Assembly (NCBI RefSeq): GCF_947504105.1
Contig: NZ_CANNGP010000021.1
Coordinates: forward strand, 1-64,000
Reading direction: 5' to 3'
Source: an uncultured Tateyamaria sp.
Lineage (GTDB): Bacteria > Pseudomonadota > Alphaproteobacteria > Rhodobacterales > Rhodobacteraceae
DNA length: 64,000 nucleotides
A program made the position numbers and the translations under genes. This document shows, in pieces, positions 17,399 through 26,642 of this stretch. Below the pieces are notes generated by a model, which saw only the letters and a program-made list of their open reading frames with translations, did not search any database and was not told the DNA's origin. How positions within the stretch are numbered: position 1 is the first letter of the stretch; the number at the start of each line of letters is the position of its first letter.

Positions 17399-18423
17399 TG
17401 GCCTCAATCCGGTTTGAAAACGTCTCGAAGTCCTATGGCGACGTGCTGGCGGTGGATCAGGTCAACTTTGAGGTGCCGGACAACGCCTTCTTCTGCTTCT
17501 TCGGTCCGCCCTTGTCGGGCAAGTCCACGATCCTGAAGCTGATCCTCGGGCTGGAGACACCGGACAGCGGCGAAATATTCTTTGATGGGCGCCCCATGCG
17601 TGACATCAGCCCGCCGGATCGGAACGTGGCGATGGTGTTCCAGAACCTCGCCCTGTTCCCGCACATGACGGCGCTGGAAAACGTACGCTTCCCACTGGTG
17701 GAGCGCAAAATTGACGGGGCCACGATCAAGGCTCGTGTGGCGCAGGTGACAGACAAGCTGCACATGGCCCATATCCTGCACAAACCACCCGCGCAGCTGT
17801 CGGGTGGCGAACGGCAGCGCGTTGCGATTGCCCGCGCGCTGGTGCGCGATCCGGTGGCCTATCTGATGGACGATCCCATCTCGGCCCTGGATGCGCGGCT
17901 GCGCGAGGAAACGCGGGTCGAGTTGCGCCGGATGCAGCAGGATATGGCCAAGACCCTGATTTACGTGACCCACGATCAGGAAGAGGCGATGTCCGTCTCG
18001 GATCAGATGCTGATTTTGGAAGCGGGCCGCGTGCGCCAGATCGGCGCGCCGCATGACCTCTATGACGCGCCCAATAGCGCCTATGTGGCGTCAATGCTGG
18101 GCGCGCCTGCGATGAACATGGCTGACACCTCGGATGCGATTGGGGCGCTGTCCACAGCGCCGGACATTGGCCGTGGCACTCAGACGATAGGCATCCGCCC
18201 CGAGCATTTGAAGGTGGCGCGCAAGAACGGGCCGGGCCGGGTCACGGCGATTGAGCCGTTGGGAGCCACGACTGTGCTATCCGTGGAAGCCGCAGGGATC
18301 ACGTGGAAAGCGGCGCTGCGCGGTCAGCCCGATCACGAGATCGGCGCGCCCGTGGAATTGAGCGTCGATGCCGGTGGGCTGCATTGTTTCGATGCGCACG
18401 GCAATGCGTTGTCGGCGGCATGA
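17398..18423 (+). CDS. ABC transporter ATPase 2, catalytic Glu replaced by Asp
   Basis: A 341-residue CUT1-type ATPase. Walker A is GPPLSGKST (36-44), the signature LSGGE (134-138) is canonical and the H-loop VTHDQEEAM is present. Walker B reads Y-L-M-D-D-P, so the catalytic glutamate (position 159) is Asp. The C-terminal TOBE domain is in place (FRPEH-like IGIRPEHLKVARK). ATPase 1 has a normal Walker B but a degenerate signature, so both defects fall in one composite ATP site and the other site stays fully canonical. The ATG overlaps the TAA of ATPase 1. Confidence 0.93.
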   Translation: MASIRFENVSKSYGDVLAVDQVNFEVPDNAFFCFFGPPLSGKSTILKLILGLETPDSGEIFFDGRPMRDISPPDRNVAMVFQNLALFPHMTALENVRFPLVERKIDGATIKARVAQVTDKLHMAHILHKPPAQLSGGERQRVAIARALVRDPVAYLMDDPISALDARLREETRVELRRMQQDMAKTLIYVTHDQEEAMSVSDQMLILEAGRVRQIGAPHDLYDAPNSAYVASMLGAPAMNMADTSDAIGALSTAPDIGRGTQTIGIRPEHLKVARKNGPGRVTAIEPLGATTVLSVEAAGITWKAALRGQPDHEIGAPVELSVDAGGLHCFDAHGNALSAA

Positions 18424-18433
18424 AGAACGGCGA

Positions 18434-19525
18434 ATGAAGATGACACAACTGGACCTGAAACCAGACCCGGATATTCGGGTGAAAAAGTTCAAGATCGGCT
18501 GCATCGGGGCCGGGATGATCATGGCCGAATGCCATCTGGCCGCTTATGCGGAAGCCGGGTTTGACGTTGTCGCCATCGCGTCCCGCACCAAGTCCCGCGC
18601 CGACGAGGTCGCCAAGCGCTGGGCGATCCCGGCGGTGCATGACACGCCCGAAGCCCTGATTGCGGATCCTGATGTCGAGATTGTCGACATCGCCTATCCG
18701 CCCGATAAACAGCCCGCGCTGATCCGGGCCGCCCTCGCTGCCCCGAACGTCAAGGCGATCCTGGCTCAAAAGCCGCTGGCGTTGACATTGGACGAAGCGA
18801 TCGCCCTGCGCGACGAAGCCGCTGCCGCCGGAAAGGTGCTCTCCGTCAATCAGAACATGCGGTTTGACCAATCCATGCAGGTGCTCAAGCAGCTCTTGGA
18901 TCAGGGCGCGCTTGGCGATCCGGTCTTTGCCCAGATCAACATGAATGCCATCCCCCACTGGCAGGGGTTTCTGGAACAATATGACCGCCTGACGCTCGCC
19001 AATATGAGCGTCCACCATCTGGACGCCTTGCGGTTCTTGTTTGGTGAACCGGTCGAGGTCACGTCCGTTACCCGCCAAGACCCGCGCACCAGTTTTGCCC
19101 ATGACGATGGCATTGTCGCCACCACCTTGCGCTTTGCTTCCGGCGTCTTGGCGTTGTCGCTCGAAGACGTCTGGGCCGGACCGCGCGAAGAGGGGTTCGA
19201 AGATGATCAGCTCATCACTTGGCGGGTGGAAGGCACCAAGGGCGTCGCCAAGGGCAGCATCGGCTGGCCCACGGGCGCACCATCGACCCTCCGCTATGCC
19301 AGCACCAGCCACACAGGCGGGAAATGGGTCACGCCGAAATGGGACACGATGTGGTTCCCGCATGCCTTCATCGGCGTGATGGAACAGTTGCAATACGCGG
19401 TGGAGACCGGGACGGAACCGGCCCTGAACGTGGCGGACAACGTGCGGACCATGGCGCTGGTCGAGGCTGCCTATCAATCCATCGAACACGGAAAAACCGT
19501 GCACATGAACGACATCAAACACTGA
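18434..19525 (+). CDS. Gfo/Idh/MocA-family oxidoreductase
   Basis: A 363-residue NAD(P)-dependent dehydrogenase. The Rossmann fold begins at IGCIGAGMIMAECHLAAYAEAG, with the G-x-G-x-x-x fingerprint. The family motif usually E-K-P appears as AILAQKPLALTLDEA, with Q in place of E before the K-P catalytic lysine. The C-terminal alpha/beta domain has MSVHHLDALRFLFGEP. Members oxidise or reduce sugars and inositols. In this operon it is the MocA-like member, likely acting on the imported or demethylated sugar. The ATG at 18434 lies 11 bases after the ATPase stop; an in-frame alternative is 6 bases further on. Confidence 0.92.
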   Translation: MKMTQLDLKPDPDIRVKKFKIGCIGAGMIMAECHLAAYAEAGFDVVAIASRTKSRADEVAKRWAIPAVHDTPEALIADPDVEIVDIAYPPDKQPALIRAALAAPNVKAILAQKPLALTLDEAIALRDEAAAAGKVLSVNQNMRFDQSMQVLKQLLDQGALGDPVFAQINMNAIPHWQGFLEQYDRLTLANMSVHHLDALRFLFGEPVEVTSVTRQDPRTSFAHDDGIVATTLRFASGVLALSLEDVWAGPREEGFEDDQLITWRVEGTKGVAKGSIGWPTGAPSTLRYASTSHTGGKWVTPKWDTMWFPHAFIGVMEQLQYAVETGTEPALNVADNVRTMALVEAAYQSIEHGKTVHMNDIKH

Positions 19526-19542
19526 ACGGGAGGAACGGAACA

Positions 19543-20457
19543 ATGATGCAAACAGGGATATTCTCGGGGTACTTCCCCTACACGCTGGAAGAAACCGCCA
19601 AGGTGATCCGGTCGCACAACTTCAATTGTGTGCAACTCGACATGCATTTCAAGGATTTGGACGTCTCCGACGGTCAGATCACCAAGGACAAGTGCATTCA
19701 GGTGCGCGAGACGTTTCGCCGCCACCACCTGCCGGTCTCGGCCATCTCGTGCTATACCAACATCATCAATCCAGACCCCGACAAGCGAAAGGTTCTGCTG
19801 GACCGGTTCAAGGAAATCCTGCGGCACGCACAATATCTGGGATCGCCCTTTGTCTGCTCCGAAACGGGCACGTTCGATACCGAGAGTGACTGGGTCCATC
19901 ACCCCAAGAACAAAACCGAAGAAGGTTGGGACGACTGCCGCGCGGTCATCGCGGAACTGGCGCAATACGCCTATGACCATGGCGCGGTGTTCCTGCTGGA
20001 AACCTATGTGAACAACGTCGTCGGTTCGGTCGAGGAAACCCTGCGCATGTTTGCCGAAGTCGATCACCCCGGCCTGGGCGTGATCATGGATCCCACGAAC
20101 TATTTCGAGGATCACAACATCGACAAGATGGACGCCACGCTGAACCACGTCTTTGATGCCTTGTCCGACAAGATCTATCTGGCCCATGCCAAAGACGTCG
20201 CGCGGGCCGAAGACGACGGTGCGGAAAAGCACGCCGACATCGGAGATGACGATGCTGCCGAAAGCCACACGTTCCGCGGCGTGGGGGCCATCGAATTGCC
20301 TGCCCCCGGTCTGGGTGTGCTGAATTACGACCTGTACCTGCAGCGGCTGGCCAAGAAACATCCCAACATCTCCATGATCATCGAGCATCTGGACGAAAGC
20401 GACGTGCCGCGCGCCAAGGCGTTCCTGGATCAGAAGCTGTCCGAGAACGGCCTGTAA
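19543..20457 (+). CDS. Sugar phosphate isomerase/epimerase (TIM barrel, IolE/MocC-like)
   Basis: A 304-residue AP-endonuclease-2 type TIM-barrel protein. Features are GIFSGYFPYTLEETAKVI at the start, the metal-site glutamates in VFLLETYVNN, LGVIMDPTNYFE, an H-A-K-D (LAHAKDVARAEDDG) and the final IIEHLDESDVPRA. The same fold covers xylose isomerase, IolE and MocC. It probably isomerises, epimerises or dehydrates an intermediate of the same pathway as the upstream MocA-like protein. The GGGAGG before the ATG at 19543 supports the start; the next ATG is 3 bases on. Confidence 0.9.
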   Translation: MMQTGIFSGYFPYTLEETAKVIRSHNFNCVQLDMHFKDLDVSDGQITKDKCIQVRETFRRHHLPVSAISCYTNIINPDPDKRKVLLDRFKEILRHAQYLGSPFVCSETGTFDTESDWVHHPKNKTEEGWDDCRAVIAELAQYAYDHGAVFLLETYVNNVVGSVEETLRMFAEVDHPGLGVIMDPTNYFEDHNIDKMDATLNHVFDALSDKIYLAHAKDVARAEDDGAEKHADIGDDDAAESHTFRGVGAIELPAPGLGVLNYDLYLQRLAKKHPNISMIIEHLDESDVPRAKAFLDQKLSENGL

Positions 20458-20465
20458 CCCCTTTC

Positions 20466-20489
20466 GCCCGGATCTTGGCGGGTCCGGGC
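20466..20489 (+). terminator. Intercistronic hairpin
   Basis: GCCCGGATC (20466-20474) pairs with GGTCCGGGC (20481-20489), one G-U pair included, with loop TTGGCG. There is no strong U-run. It could be a partial terminator or mRNA stabiliser between the isomerase gene and the oxygenase block. Confidence 0.45.
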
Positions 20490-20520
20490 ACCTTTCAACC
20501 CTTCAGCACGGGAGCCGAAC

Positions 20521-21600
20521 TTGACCACAGTGACAACCGACATTCCGCCACGTGATTATCAACTGTCTGACAAGAACGCGCAGCAGGCCTTTGACCGCGG
20601 CCTTGCATCGGCCGAGTGGTATCACACGGATGTGGACCGCAAGGTGATGAAGGCGCTGATGAAGCGCAGCGATGGGCCTGCGATCCGGGACACGCTGATC
20701 TGGCTTTGCCTTTTGGTCGCGTCAGGTGCAGGGGTGATCGTCTTGTGGGGGTCGTGGTGGGTCTTGCCCTTCGTGTTGATCTACGGCGTGCTCTATGGTT
20801 CTGCTTGTGATGCGCGCTGGCACGAATGTGGCCACGGCACCGCGTTCAAGACGGCGTGGATGAATGACGCTGTTTACCAGTTCGCCAGCTTCCTTGTGAT
20901 GCGCAATCCGGTGACGTGGCGGTGGAGCCATGCACGCCACCATACGGATACGGTGATCGTGGGCCGGGATGCGGAAATCGCAGTGATGCGTCCGCCGGAT
21001 CTGCTCAAGGTCGTGTTGAATTTCGTCGGTGTTTTTGACGTTTGGTACTCGATGAAGGCGCTGTTGCTGAATGTAGGCGGTGTGCTGCAGGAACACGAGT
21101 TAAGTTTTGTGCCTGAGCCGGAGCAGGGCAAGGCGGTCGCCGCCGCGCGCGTGCATGTCGTGATCTATGCCGCAACGATTGTAGCGGCCATCGTCCTGGG
21201 CTCCTGGCTGCCGCTGATCCTGATTGGCGGGCCGCGCGCGTATGGCTGTTGGCACATGCTGATGACCGGCCTGTTGCAGCATGGCGGGCTGGCCGACAAC
21301 GTCACCGACCACCGTCTGAATTCGCGCACGGTCCTGATGAACCCGGTCAGCCGTTTCATCTACTGGAACATGAACTACCACGTCGAACATCACATGTTCC
21401 CCATGGTGCCGTTCCACGCGTTGCCGCAACTACACGCGTTGATCAAACACGATCTGCCTGCCGCCAATCCGTCCATCTGGGATGGTTATGCCGAGATGAT
21501 CCCGGCCTTCCTGCGCCAGTTGCGCAACGAAGACTACTATGTCCGCCGCGAACTGCCGCCCACCGCAAAACCCTACCGCGAAGACCTTCGCGAAATTTGA
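20521..21600 (+). CDS. Membrane di-iron hydroxylase/fatty acid desaturase-like (MocD-type oxygenase)
   Basis: A 359-residue membrane protein. It has the three histidine clusters of the desaturase/AlkB-type di-iron family: HECGH (H-x3-H), HARHH (H-x2-HH) and, near the C-terminus, YHVEHH (H-x2-HH). Hydrophobic helices lie between the boxes. The start is a TTG at 20521 after GGGAGCC. It is followed at once by a Rieske ferredoxin and, four genes on, a matching FAD reductase, the MocDEF arrangement known from rhizopine catabolism, where the oxygenase removes a methyl group. Its placement among sugar-handling genes argues against a lipid substrate. Confidence 0.9.
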   Translation: MTTVTTDIPPRDYQLSDKNAQQAFDRGLASAEWYHTDVDRKVMKALMKRSDGPAIRDTLIWLCLLVASGAGVIVLWGSWWVLPFVLIYGVLYGSACDARWHECGHGTAFKTAWMNDAVYQFASFLVMRNPVTWRWSHARHHTDTVIVGRDAEIAVMRPPDLLKVVLNFVGVFDVWYSMKALLLNVGGVLQEHELSFVPEPEQGKAVAAARVHVVIYAATIVAAIVLGSWLPLILIGGPRAYGCWHMLMTGLLQHGGLADNVTDHRLNSRTVLMNPVSRFIYWNMNYHVEHHMFPMVPFHALPQLHALIKHDLPAANPSIWDGYAEMIPAFLRQLRNEDYYVRRELPPTAKPYREDLREI

Positions 21601-21609
21601 GAGGCCCCG

Positions 21610-21927
21610 ATGTCTGACTGGATTGATGTATGCGCCACCGATGACATCGAAGAAGAGGATGTCATCCGCTTCGATCACGGCATACGCAGTTTTGCGATCT
21701 ACCATTCGCCCGAGGGCGAATTCTTTGCCACCGATGGCCTTTGCACCCACGAACAGGTGCATCTGGCCGATGGGCTGGTGATGGATCACACAATCGAGTG
21801 CCCCAAACACAATGGCCAATTCAACTACACCACCGGCAAGGCCACGCGCCTGCCTGCCTGCGATCATCTGGGCACCTACCCGGTGCGCGTTGCGGGTGGT
21901 CAGGTCCAAATCCAACTGAGCGAGTGA
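21610..21927 (+). CDS. Rieske-type ferredoxin (MocE-like)
   Basis: A 105-residue single-domain Rieske protein. The [2Fe-2S] cluster ligands are C-T-H (GLCTHEQVHL) and C-P-K-H (ECPKHNGQF), separated by about 17 residues. This is the CxH...CxxH pattern of Rieske ferredoxins and not a plant-type ferredoxin. It should pass electrons from the reductase at 23905 to the di-iron oxygenase. It starts 9 bases after the oxygenase stop, so the two are co-transcribed; spacing and order agree with the mocDE pair. Confidence 0.93.
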   Translation: MSDWIDVCATDDIEEEDVIRFDHGIRSFAIYHSPEGEFFATDGLCTHEQVHLADGLVMDHTIECPKHNGQFNYTTGKATRLPACDHLGTYPVRVAGGQVQIQLSE

Positions 21928-21932
21928 CCTTG

Positions 21933-22736
21933 ATGCCCCGTACCAGACCCACCATTGCCGACCTGCGCGCGATCCGCGGCACGCGCCAACTGTCCATGCT
22001 GCGCGTGCTGACCCTGCAAGAGGCAGAGGCGGCGGAAAAGGCGGGCATCGACATCGTCTCGATCCCGCCGGACCTGATGCTAGACCCCGAATATCGCGAT
22101 GCAGCACCCAGCCTGTTTTCCATGCCCGGCGACAATTTCTACGAGATCGGCGGGCCGGATGATTTCCTGCGCTGGTCATTCAAGATGTACCGCGCGGGTG
22201 CGGATGCGGTCTATTGCAGCGCGGGTTTCGGCACGGTCAAGAAGATGACGGACGAGGCAATTCCGGTGATCGGACATGTGGGGCTGATCCCGTCGCGCGC
22301 CACGTGGACCGGGGGGTTCAAGGCTGTCGGCAAGACCGCCCAATCGGCGATGGAAATCATGGAGGCCGTGCGCAAATACGAGGCCGCTGGGGCCTTTGGC
22401 GCCGAGATCGAGGTTGTCCCGGTTGAGGTGGCAGAGGAGATTTGCAAACGCACCTCTTTGTTTCTGATCTCGATGGGCGCGGGCACGGGGTGTGACGCGC
22501 AATACCTCTTTGCCGATGACATTCTGGGCCAGACGCAAGGAAAGATGCCGCGTCACGGCAAGGTCTATCGCGACTTCAATGCCGAATACGCGCGACTTCA
22601 GGATGAAAGGATTGCGGCATTTGGCGAATTCAAGGCCGATGTGGACAGCCTCGCCTATCCGGAAGACCGCCACATCGTGAAGATGGACCCGGCCGAGCTG
22701 GACAGGTTCATGTCGCAACTGGATGCCGCCTCATGA
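21933..22736 (+). CDS. PanB-like hydroxymethyltransferase, divergent
   Basis: A 267-residue TIM-barrel protein of the ketopantoate hydroxymethyltransferase (KPHMT) family. Shared blocks are AEKAGIDIVSIPPDLM, GHVGLIPSRATW (usual GHVGLxPQ), the E-x-V-P block (AEIEVVPVEVAEEI) and SMGAGTGCDAQYLFADDILG (usual GIGAG...DGQ...D). The Mg-site V-G-D-S of biosynthetic PanB is replaced by a shifted I-P-P-D, so metal binding may differ. PanB joins a C1 unit from methylene-tetrahydrofolate to 2-oxo acids. Here it lies in a catabolic operon next to a demethylase that would release formaldehyde, so a role in C1 or aldol chemistry is more likely than pantothenate synthesis. Confidence 0.8.
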   Translation: MPRTRPTIADLRAIRGTRQLSMLRVLTLQEAEAAEKAGIDIVSIPPDLMLDPEYRDAAPSLFSMPGDNFYEIGGPDDFLRWSFKMYRAGADAVYCSAGFGTVKKMTDEAIPVIGHVGLIPSRATWTGGFKAVGKTAQSAMEIMEAVRKYEAAGAFGAEIEVVPVEVAEEICKRTSLFLISMGAGTGCDAQYLFADDILGQTQGKMPRHGKVYRDFNAEYARLQDERIAAFGEFKADVDSLAYPEDRHIVKMDPAELDRFMSQLDAAS

Positions 22737-23908
22737 GGCTTTATGGCCAGGAACTGACCCGGCGCGAGGTCGCCGCCTTGTCCGGCGATCTGTCCCAATT
22801 CGCAGGTGTGCGGCAGATGACGCTCTGTGACGGCGCAGAAGCAGGCCAACGGGTGTTGGAGTTTCGAACCGGTACCGGCTTGCGCTTTACCCTGATGGTG
22901 GACCGGTGCCTTGATATCGGCAGCTGTGAGTACAACGGCATGGCGATTGGGTGGCATTCTGCTCCCGGTTTTCGCAACCCGACTTTGCACGATGCCGAGG
23001 GTGAAAATGGTCTGGGGTTCATGCGGTCGTTCTCCGGCCTTCTGATGACCTGCGGGCTGGATCATATCCTTGGCGGATACGAGGCGGACGTGCCGGAATA
23101 CAATTACCCCGGACGGCCTACTGCCACTCACGGAATCCACGGGCGCGTCAGCATGCTGCCTGCACGCCTGACGGGCTATGGCGAACGCTGGGACGGCAAC
23201 CGCTGTTTTCTCTGGGCCGAAGGGGTTGTCCGCCAGTCCGCTGTCTTTGCCGAAGACCTGGAACTGACCCGCCGCATCGAGGTCGAGGTCGGCACCAACG
23301 ACATTCAGCTCATCGATGAAGTACGCAACCGCGGCTTCAACCGCACCCCGCACATGCTGTGCTATCACATCAATGTCGGCCATCCGATCCTGGCCGAAGG
23401 CGCACGCTATGTGGCCCCTATCGAAGACGTGGTGTGGGCCGCCCATGCCGACACTTATCAGGATCAGGGAGTCGGCTATGCCCGACCATCCGGCCCTGCG
23501 GACACATTTCGCGAACAGGTCTGGCAGCACGAGATGAAGGCCGATGCGGACGGCAATGTCGCCATCGCCCTTATCAACGACGCTTTGCCGCTGGGCCTTG
23601 AGGTGACAACGCGCAAGTCCGAACTGCCCTGCACATACGAATGGCAGCACCTGCAATCGGGCGGCTATGCCTTTGGTATCGAACCCTCGACCCATCACGT
23701 GTTGGGCAATGGGTTTGCCCGCGAACGGGGCGAGATGATCTGGCTGGAGCATGGCGACAGCCGACTCTACACCGTCAGGCTCAAGGTTCTGACGGACACG
23801 GATGACATCGCACGCAGTGAAGCCGCCATCGTGGCCACGCAAATGCAACCGGACGAGCCTTTTCCAATGCCGTCTGGTGATTTTCGGGCACTTTCGGGCC
23901 GGGGATGA
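22733..23908 (+). CDS. DUF4432 family protein (galactose mutarotase-like fold)
   Basis: A 391-residue protein. LMVDRCLDIGSCEYNGMAIGWHS, then GRPTATHGIHGRVSMLPARL and the later CYHINVGHPILAEGARYVAP region match DUF4432, a beta-sandwich group near aldose 1-epimerases that usually sits in sugar catabolic operons. The enzyme activity is not established; a mutarotase or sugar-binding role is plausible. The start overlaps the previous stop (ATGA), and the stop overlaps the start of the reductase, so all three are translated as a block. Confidence 0.88.
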   Translation: MRLYGQELTRREVAALSGDLSQFAGVRQMTLCDGAEAGQRVLEFRTGTGLRFTLMVDRCLDIGSCEYNGMAIGWHSAPGFRNPTLHDAEGENGLGFMRSFSGLLMTCGLDHILGGYEADVPEYNYPGRPTATHGIHGRVSMLPARLTGYGERWDGNRCFLWAEGVVRQSAVFAEDLELTRRIEVEVGTNDIQLIDEVRNRGFNRTPHMLCYHINVGHPILAEGARYVAPIEDVVWAAHADTYQDQGVGYARPSGPADTFREQVWQHEMKADADGNVAIALINDALPLGLEVTTRKSELPCTYEWQHLQSGGYAFGIEPSTHHVLGNGFARERGEMIWLEHGDSRLYTVRLKVLTDTDDIARSEAAIVATQMQPDEPFPMPSGDFRALSGRG

Positions 23909-25116
23909 TGGCAGGGATTGTCATCGTCGGGGCCGGGTACTGCGGGGTCAGCGCGGCCCATGGTGCGCGCGAGGCTGGCTTTGAGGGTCAGATCACCCTG
24001 ATCGGAGATGACCCGGAATTGCCCTATGAACGTCCGCCCTTGTCAAAGTGGGAGGGGGCGGAGCCGCGCTTGCAGCCGATATTTGCGAATGACTGGTACG
24101 CTGCAAACGACATCGACCTCAGGCGGGGCAAGCGCGTCACCGCCATCGACCGCGCCACGCAAACCGTGACCCTCAGCGCGGGCGAAACACTGTCTTACGC
24201 GAAACTGTTGCTTGCCACCGGAGCCGCCCCACGACGGTTGCCGCCCGAGGCGTTGCTCTTTGTAAAGCCACATTATCTGCGCACGCATTCCGATGCGCGT
24301 GATCTGGCAAGGCGCATCGGCGACGGGGCGGATGTGCTGATCGTGGGCGGCGGCTTTGTTGGATTGGAGCTTGCGGCAAGCCTTGCCGCGCGAAAGGCTT
24401 TTGTTCACGTGATCGAGGCGCAGGATCGGATCTTGGCCCGCGCAGTGCCGCCCGAAATCTCGCGGCGCGTACACGATCTGCACGTCGAACGCGGCGTCAC
24501 GATCCATACGGCCACCACCATCACGGCGGTCAAGGACAATGTCGCGCGCCTGTCTAACGGGCAAAGTGTGCGGGCTGAACATGTGATCATTGGCATTGGG
24601 TCTGTTCCCAATACAGATCTTGCCACAGATGCCGGTCTGAGCGTGGACAATGGCATCGCTGTCAACGACCGCTTTGCCACGCAAGCCCCCAACATCTTTG
24701 CTGCCGGTGACTGTTGCAACGTGCCGGTTGCGGACGGGGGGCGAGCGCGGTTTGAATCGTGGCAAGTGGCCGGGGAACAGGGTCGTCGCGCTGGGCAAGC
24801 AATGGCCGGTGTCGCACCTGAACCAGCCCAGCCACCCTGGTTCTGGTCGGATCAGTTCGACCACTGTCTGCAAGTTGTTGGCCTGCAATCGGCAGGGACG
24901 CAAAACACCCTGCGTCCCTTACCCGATGGCGGGATCATTGCAATCGAAACGCGTGCCGGTGGGCAAATCACTTTTGCCGCAGGCTTCGCCCCGGGCAATG
25001 CAGCAGGTCGCGATATCAAGGTCCTGCAAAAACTCATGGAAGCCGGGATCGCAGGCGATCCTGCGGTACTGGCCGACCCGGGCACTCCCCTGAAAACCAT
25101 ACTCAGGCAGCGCTGA
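23905..25116 (+). CDS. FAD-dependent ferredoxin reductase (MocF-like)
   Basis: A 403-residue protein. The FAD site is [21 protein letters not shown], the NAD(P) site [21 protein letters not shown] and the second FAD motif IFAAGDCCN, the layout of rubredoxin/ferredoxin reductases of the BphA4/AlkT type. The C-terminal reductase domain ([15 protein letters not shown]) is complete. It is the likely electron donor for the Rieske ferredoxin, giving NAD(P)H to FAD to 2Fe-2S to di-iron oxygenase. Two in-frame ATGs overlap; 23905 is taken since it gives ATGA with the upstream stop. Confidence 0.92.
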   Translation: MMAGIVIVGAGYCGVSAAHGAREAGFEGQITLIGDDPELPYERPPLSKWEGAEPRLQPIFANDWYAANDIDLRRGKRVTAIDRATQTVTLSAGETLSYAKLLLATGAAPRRLPPEALLFVKPHYLRTHSDARDLARRIGDGADVLIVGGGFVGLELAASLAARKAFVHVIEAQDRILARAVPPEISRRVHDLHVERGVTIHTATTITAVKDNVARLSNGQSVRAEHVIIGIGSVPNTDLATDAGLSVDNGIAVNDRFATQAPNIFAAGDCCNVPVADGGRARFESWQVAGEQGRRAGQAMAGVAPEPAQPPWFWSDQFDHCLQVVGLQSAGTQNTLRPLPDGGIIAIETRAGGQITFAAGFAPGNAAGRDIKVLQKLMEAGIAGDPAVLADPGTPLKTILRQR

Positions 25117-25147
25117 GCCGCTGTCGGACAGACAAAAGGAGCCGCAC

Positions 25148-26449
25148 GTGCCAGATTTTTTTAAGGACATCCCGCCCATTACCTTTGAAGGACCGGAAAC
25201 AGGTAACGAATTCGCCTTTCGTCACTACAACCCGGATCAGGTGGTGATGGGTAAGACGCTCAAGGATCATCTGCGCTTTTCCGCGGCATACTGGCATTCC
25301 TTTGCCTGGCCGGGCGGCGATCCGTTTGGTGGGCAAACCTTTGAGCGGCCCTGGTTCGGGGACACGATGGCGCTGGCCAAGCGGAAAGCGGATGTGGCTT
25401 TTGACATGTTTCAAAGACTGGGCATGCCGTTCTTTTGTTTTCATGACGCCGATATGCGCCCGGAAGGCCGGGATTTTGCTGAAAACGCACGCAATCTGGA
25501 AGAGATGGTAGAATACTTCGCCGAAAAGATGGAGGCGACCGGGGTCAAACTGCTCTGGGGCACGGCCAACCTGTTTTCGCACCGCCGGTTCATGGCCGGG
25601 GCAGCAACCAATCCGGACCCCGAGGTGTTTGCCTTTTCCGCCGCCACCATCAAAACCTGCATGGATGCAACGATCAAACTGGGTGGTGAAAACTACGTAC
25701 TGTGGGGCGGGCGTGAAGGTTATGAGACCCTTTTGAACACCGACTTGGGGCGTGAACGCCAGCAGACAGGCCGGATGCTTCAGATGGTTGTGGACTATAA
25801 GCACAAGACCGGTTTCAAGGGCGCGATCCTGATTGAACCAAAGCCGCAGGAACCGACCAAGCACCAATACGATTATGATGTCGCCACGGTCTATGGCTTC
25901 CTTAAGGAGTTTGGTCTGGAAGGTGAGGTGCAGGTGAACCTCGAACAGGGCCACGCGATCCTTGCAGGGCACAGTTTCGAGCATGAATTGGCAATGGCGC
26001 GCGAACTGGGCATTTTGGGTTCTATCGACATGAACCGCAACGACTACCAGTCGGGCTGGGATACGGACCAATTTCCAAACAACGTCCCCGAGGTGGCATT
26101 GGCTTATTACGAGGTTCTGAAAGCCGGTGGATTTACGTCGGGCGGCACCAATTTCGATGCGAAGTTACGGCGGCAATCCCTGGATGCCAAAGATCTGATC
26201 CTTGCCCATATTGGCGGGATGGACACCTGTGCTGCCGGGTTCAAGGCGGCAGCGGCGCTTCTAGAAAACGGCGCGTTGGAGGAGATGCGAAACGCGCGAT
26301 ATGCTGGTTGGGATACTGATTTTGGCAAGACGTTAATGACGTCGGACTTGTCAGAAATTGAGGCTCTGACCAGACAAAAAGGCATCAATCCGAAGCCACG
26401 TTCTGGCAGGCAGGAACGCCTCGAAAACTTGGTTAGTCGCTATGCCTGA
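25148..26449 (+). CDS. xylA: Xylose isomerase
   Basis: A 433-residue TIM-barrel metal enzyme, normal length for the class II xylose isomerases. Visible sites are [12 protein letters not shown] (catalytic His), [31 protein letters not shown], the metal-ligand [34 protein letters not shown] and SIDMNRND. It converts aldopentoses or aldohexoses to ketoses. The GTG start at 25148 follows AAAGGAGCC. No xylulokinase follows, so its in vivo substrate may be the sugar left after demethylation. It is the last gene of the locus. Confidence 0.93.
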   Translation: MPDFFKDIPPITFEGPETGNEFAFRHYNPDQVVMGKTLKDHLRFSAAYWHSFAWPGGDPFGGQTFERPWFGDTMALAKRKADVAFDMFQRLGMPFFCFHDADMRPEGRDFAENARNLEEMVEYFAEKMEATGVKLLWGTANLFSHRRFMAGAATNPDPEVFAFSAATIKTCMDATIKLGGENYVLWGGREGYETLLNTDLGRERQQTGRMLQMVVDYKHKTGFKGAILIEPKPQEPTKHQYDYDVATVYGFLKEFGLEGEVQVNLEQGHAILAGHSFEHELAMARELGILGSIDMNRNDYQSGWDTDQFPNNVPEVALAYYEVLKAGGFTSGGTNFDAKLRRQSLDAKDLILAHIGGMDTCAAGFKAAAALLENGALEEMRNARYAGWDTDFGKTLMTSDLSEIEALTRQKGINPKPRSGRQERLENLVSRYA

Positions 26450-26642
26450 ATTGCTGTTGACTGGGAAATGATAGCCAACTGAACTGCTGCCGCTTGGATC
26501 TATTTGGGTTCAGTCTCACGATTGACCGCAAACGCACCAAAAAATGTGTCGGCTTGACCTCATCGGCTAACGGTGCGCTGTTCCAATGGACGGCACGTGA
26601 CTATGGCGCTGCGCAGTGGTTGGGTAGAGAAGGGAACAGGCG

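Noticed and set aside
18299-19543. A 414-codon minus-strand open frame
   Set aside because: Antisense to the Gfo/Idh/MocA gene, with no family motif of its own.
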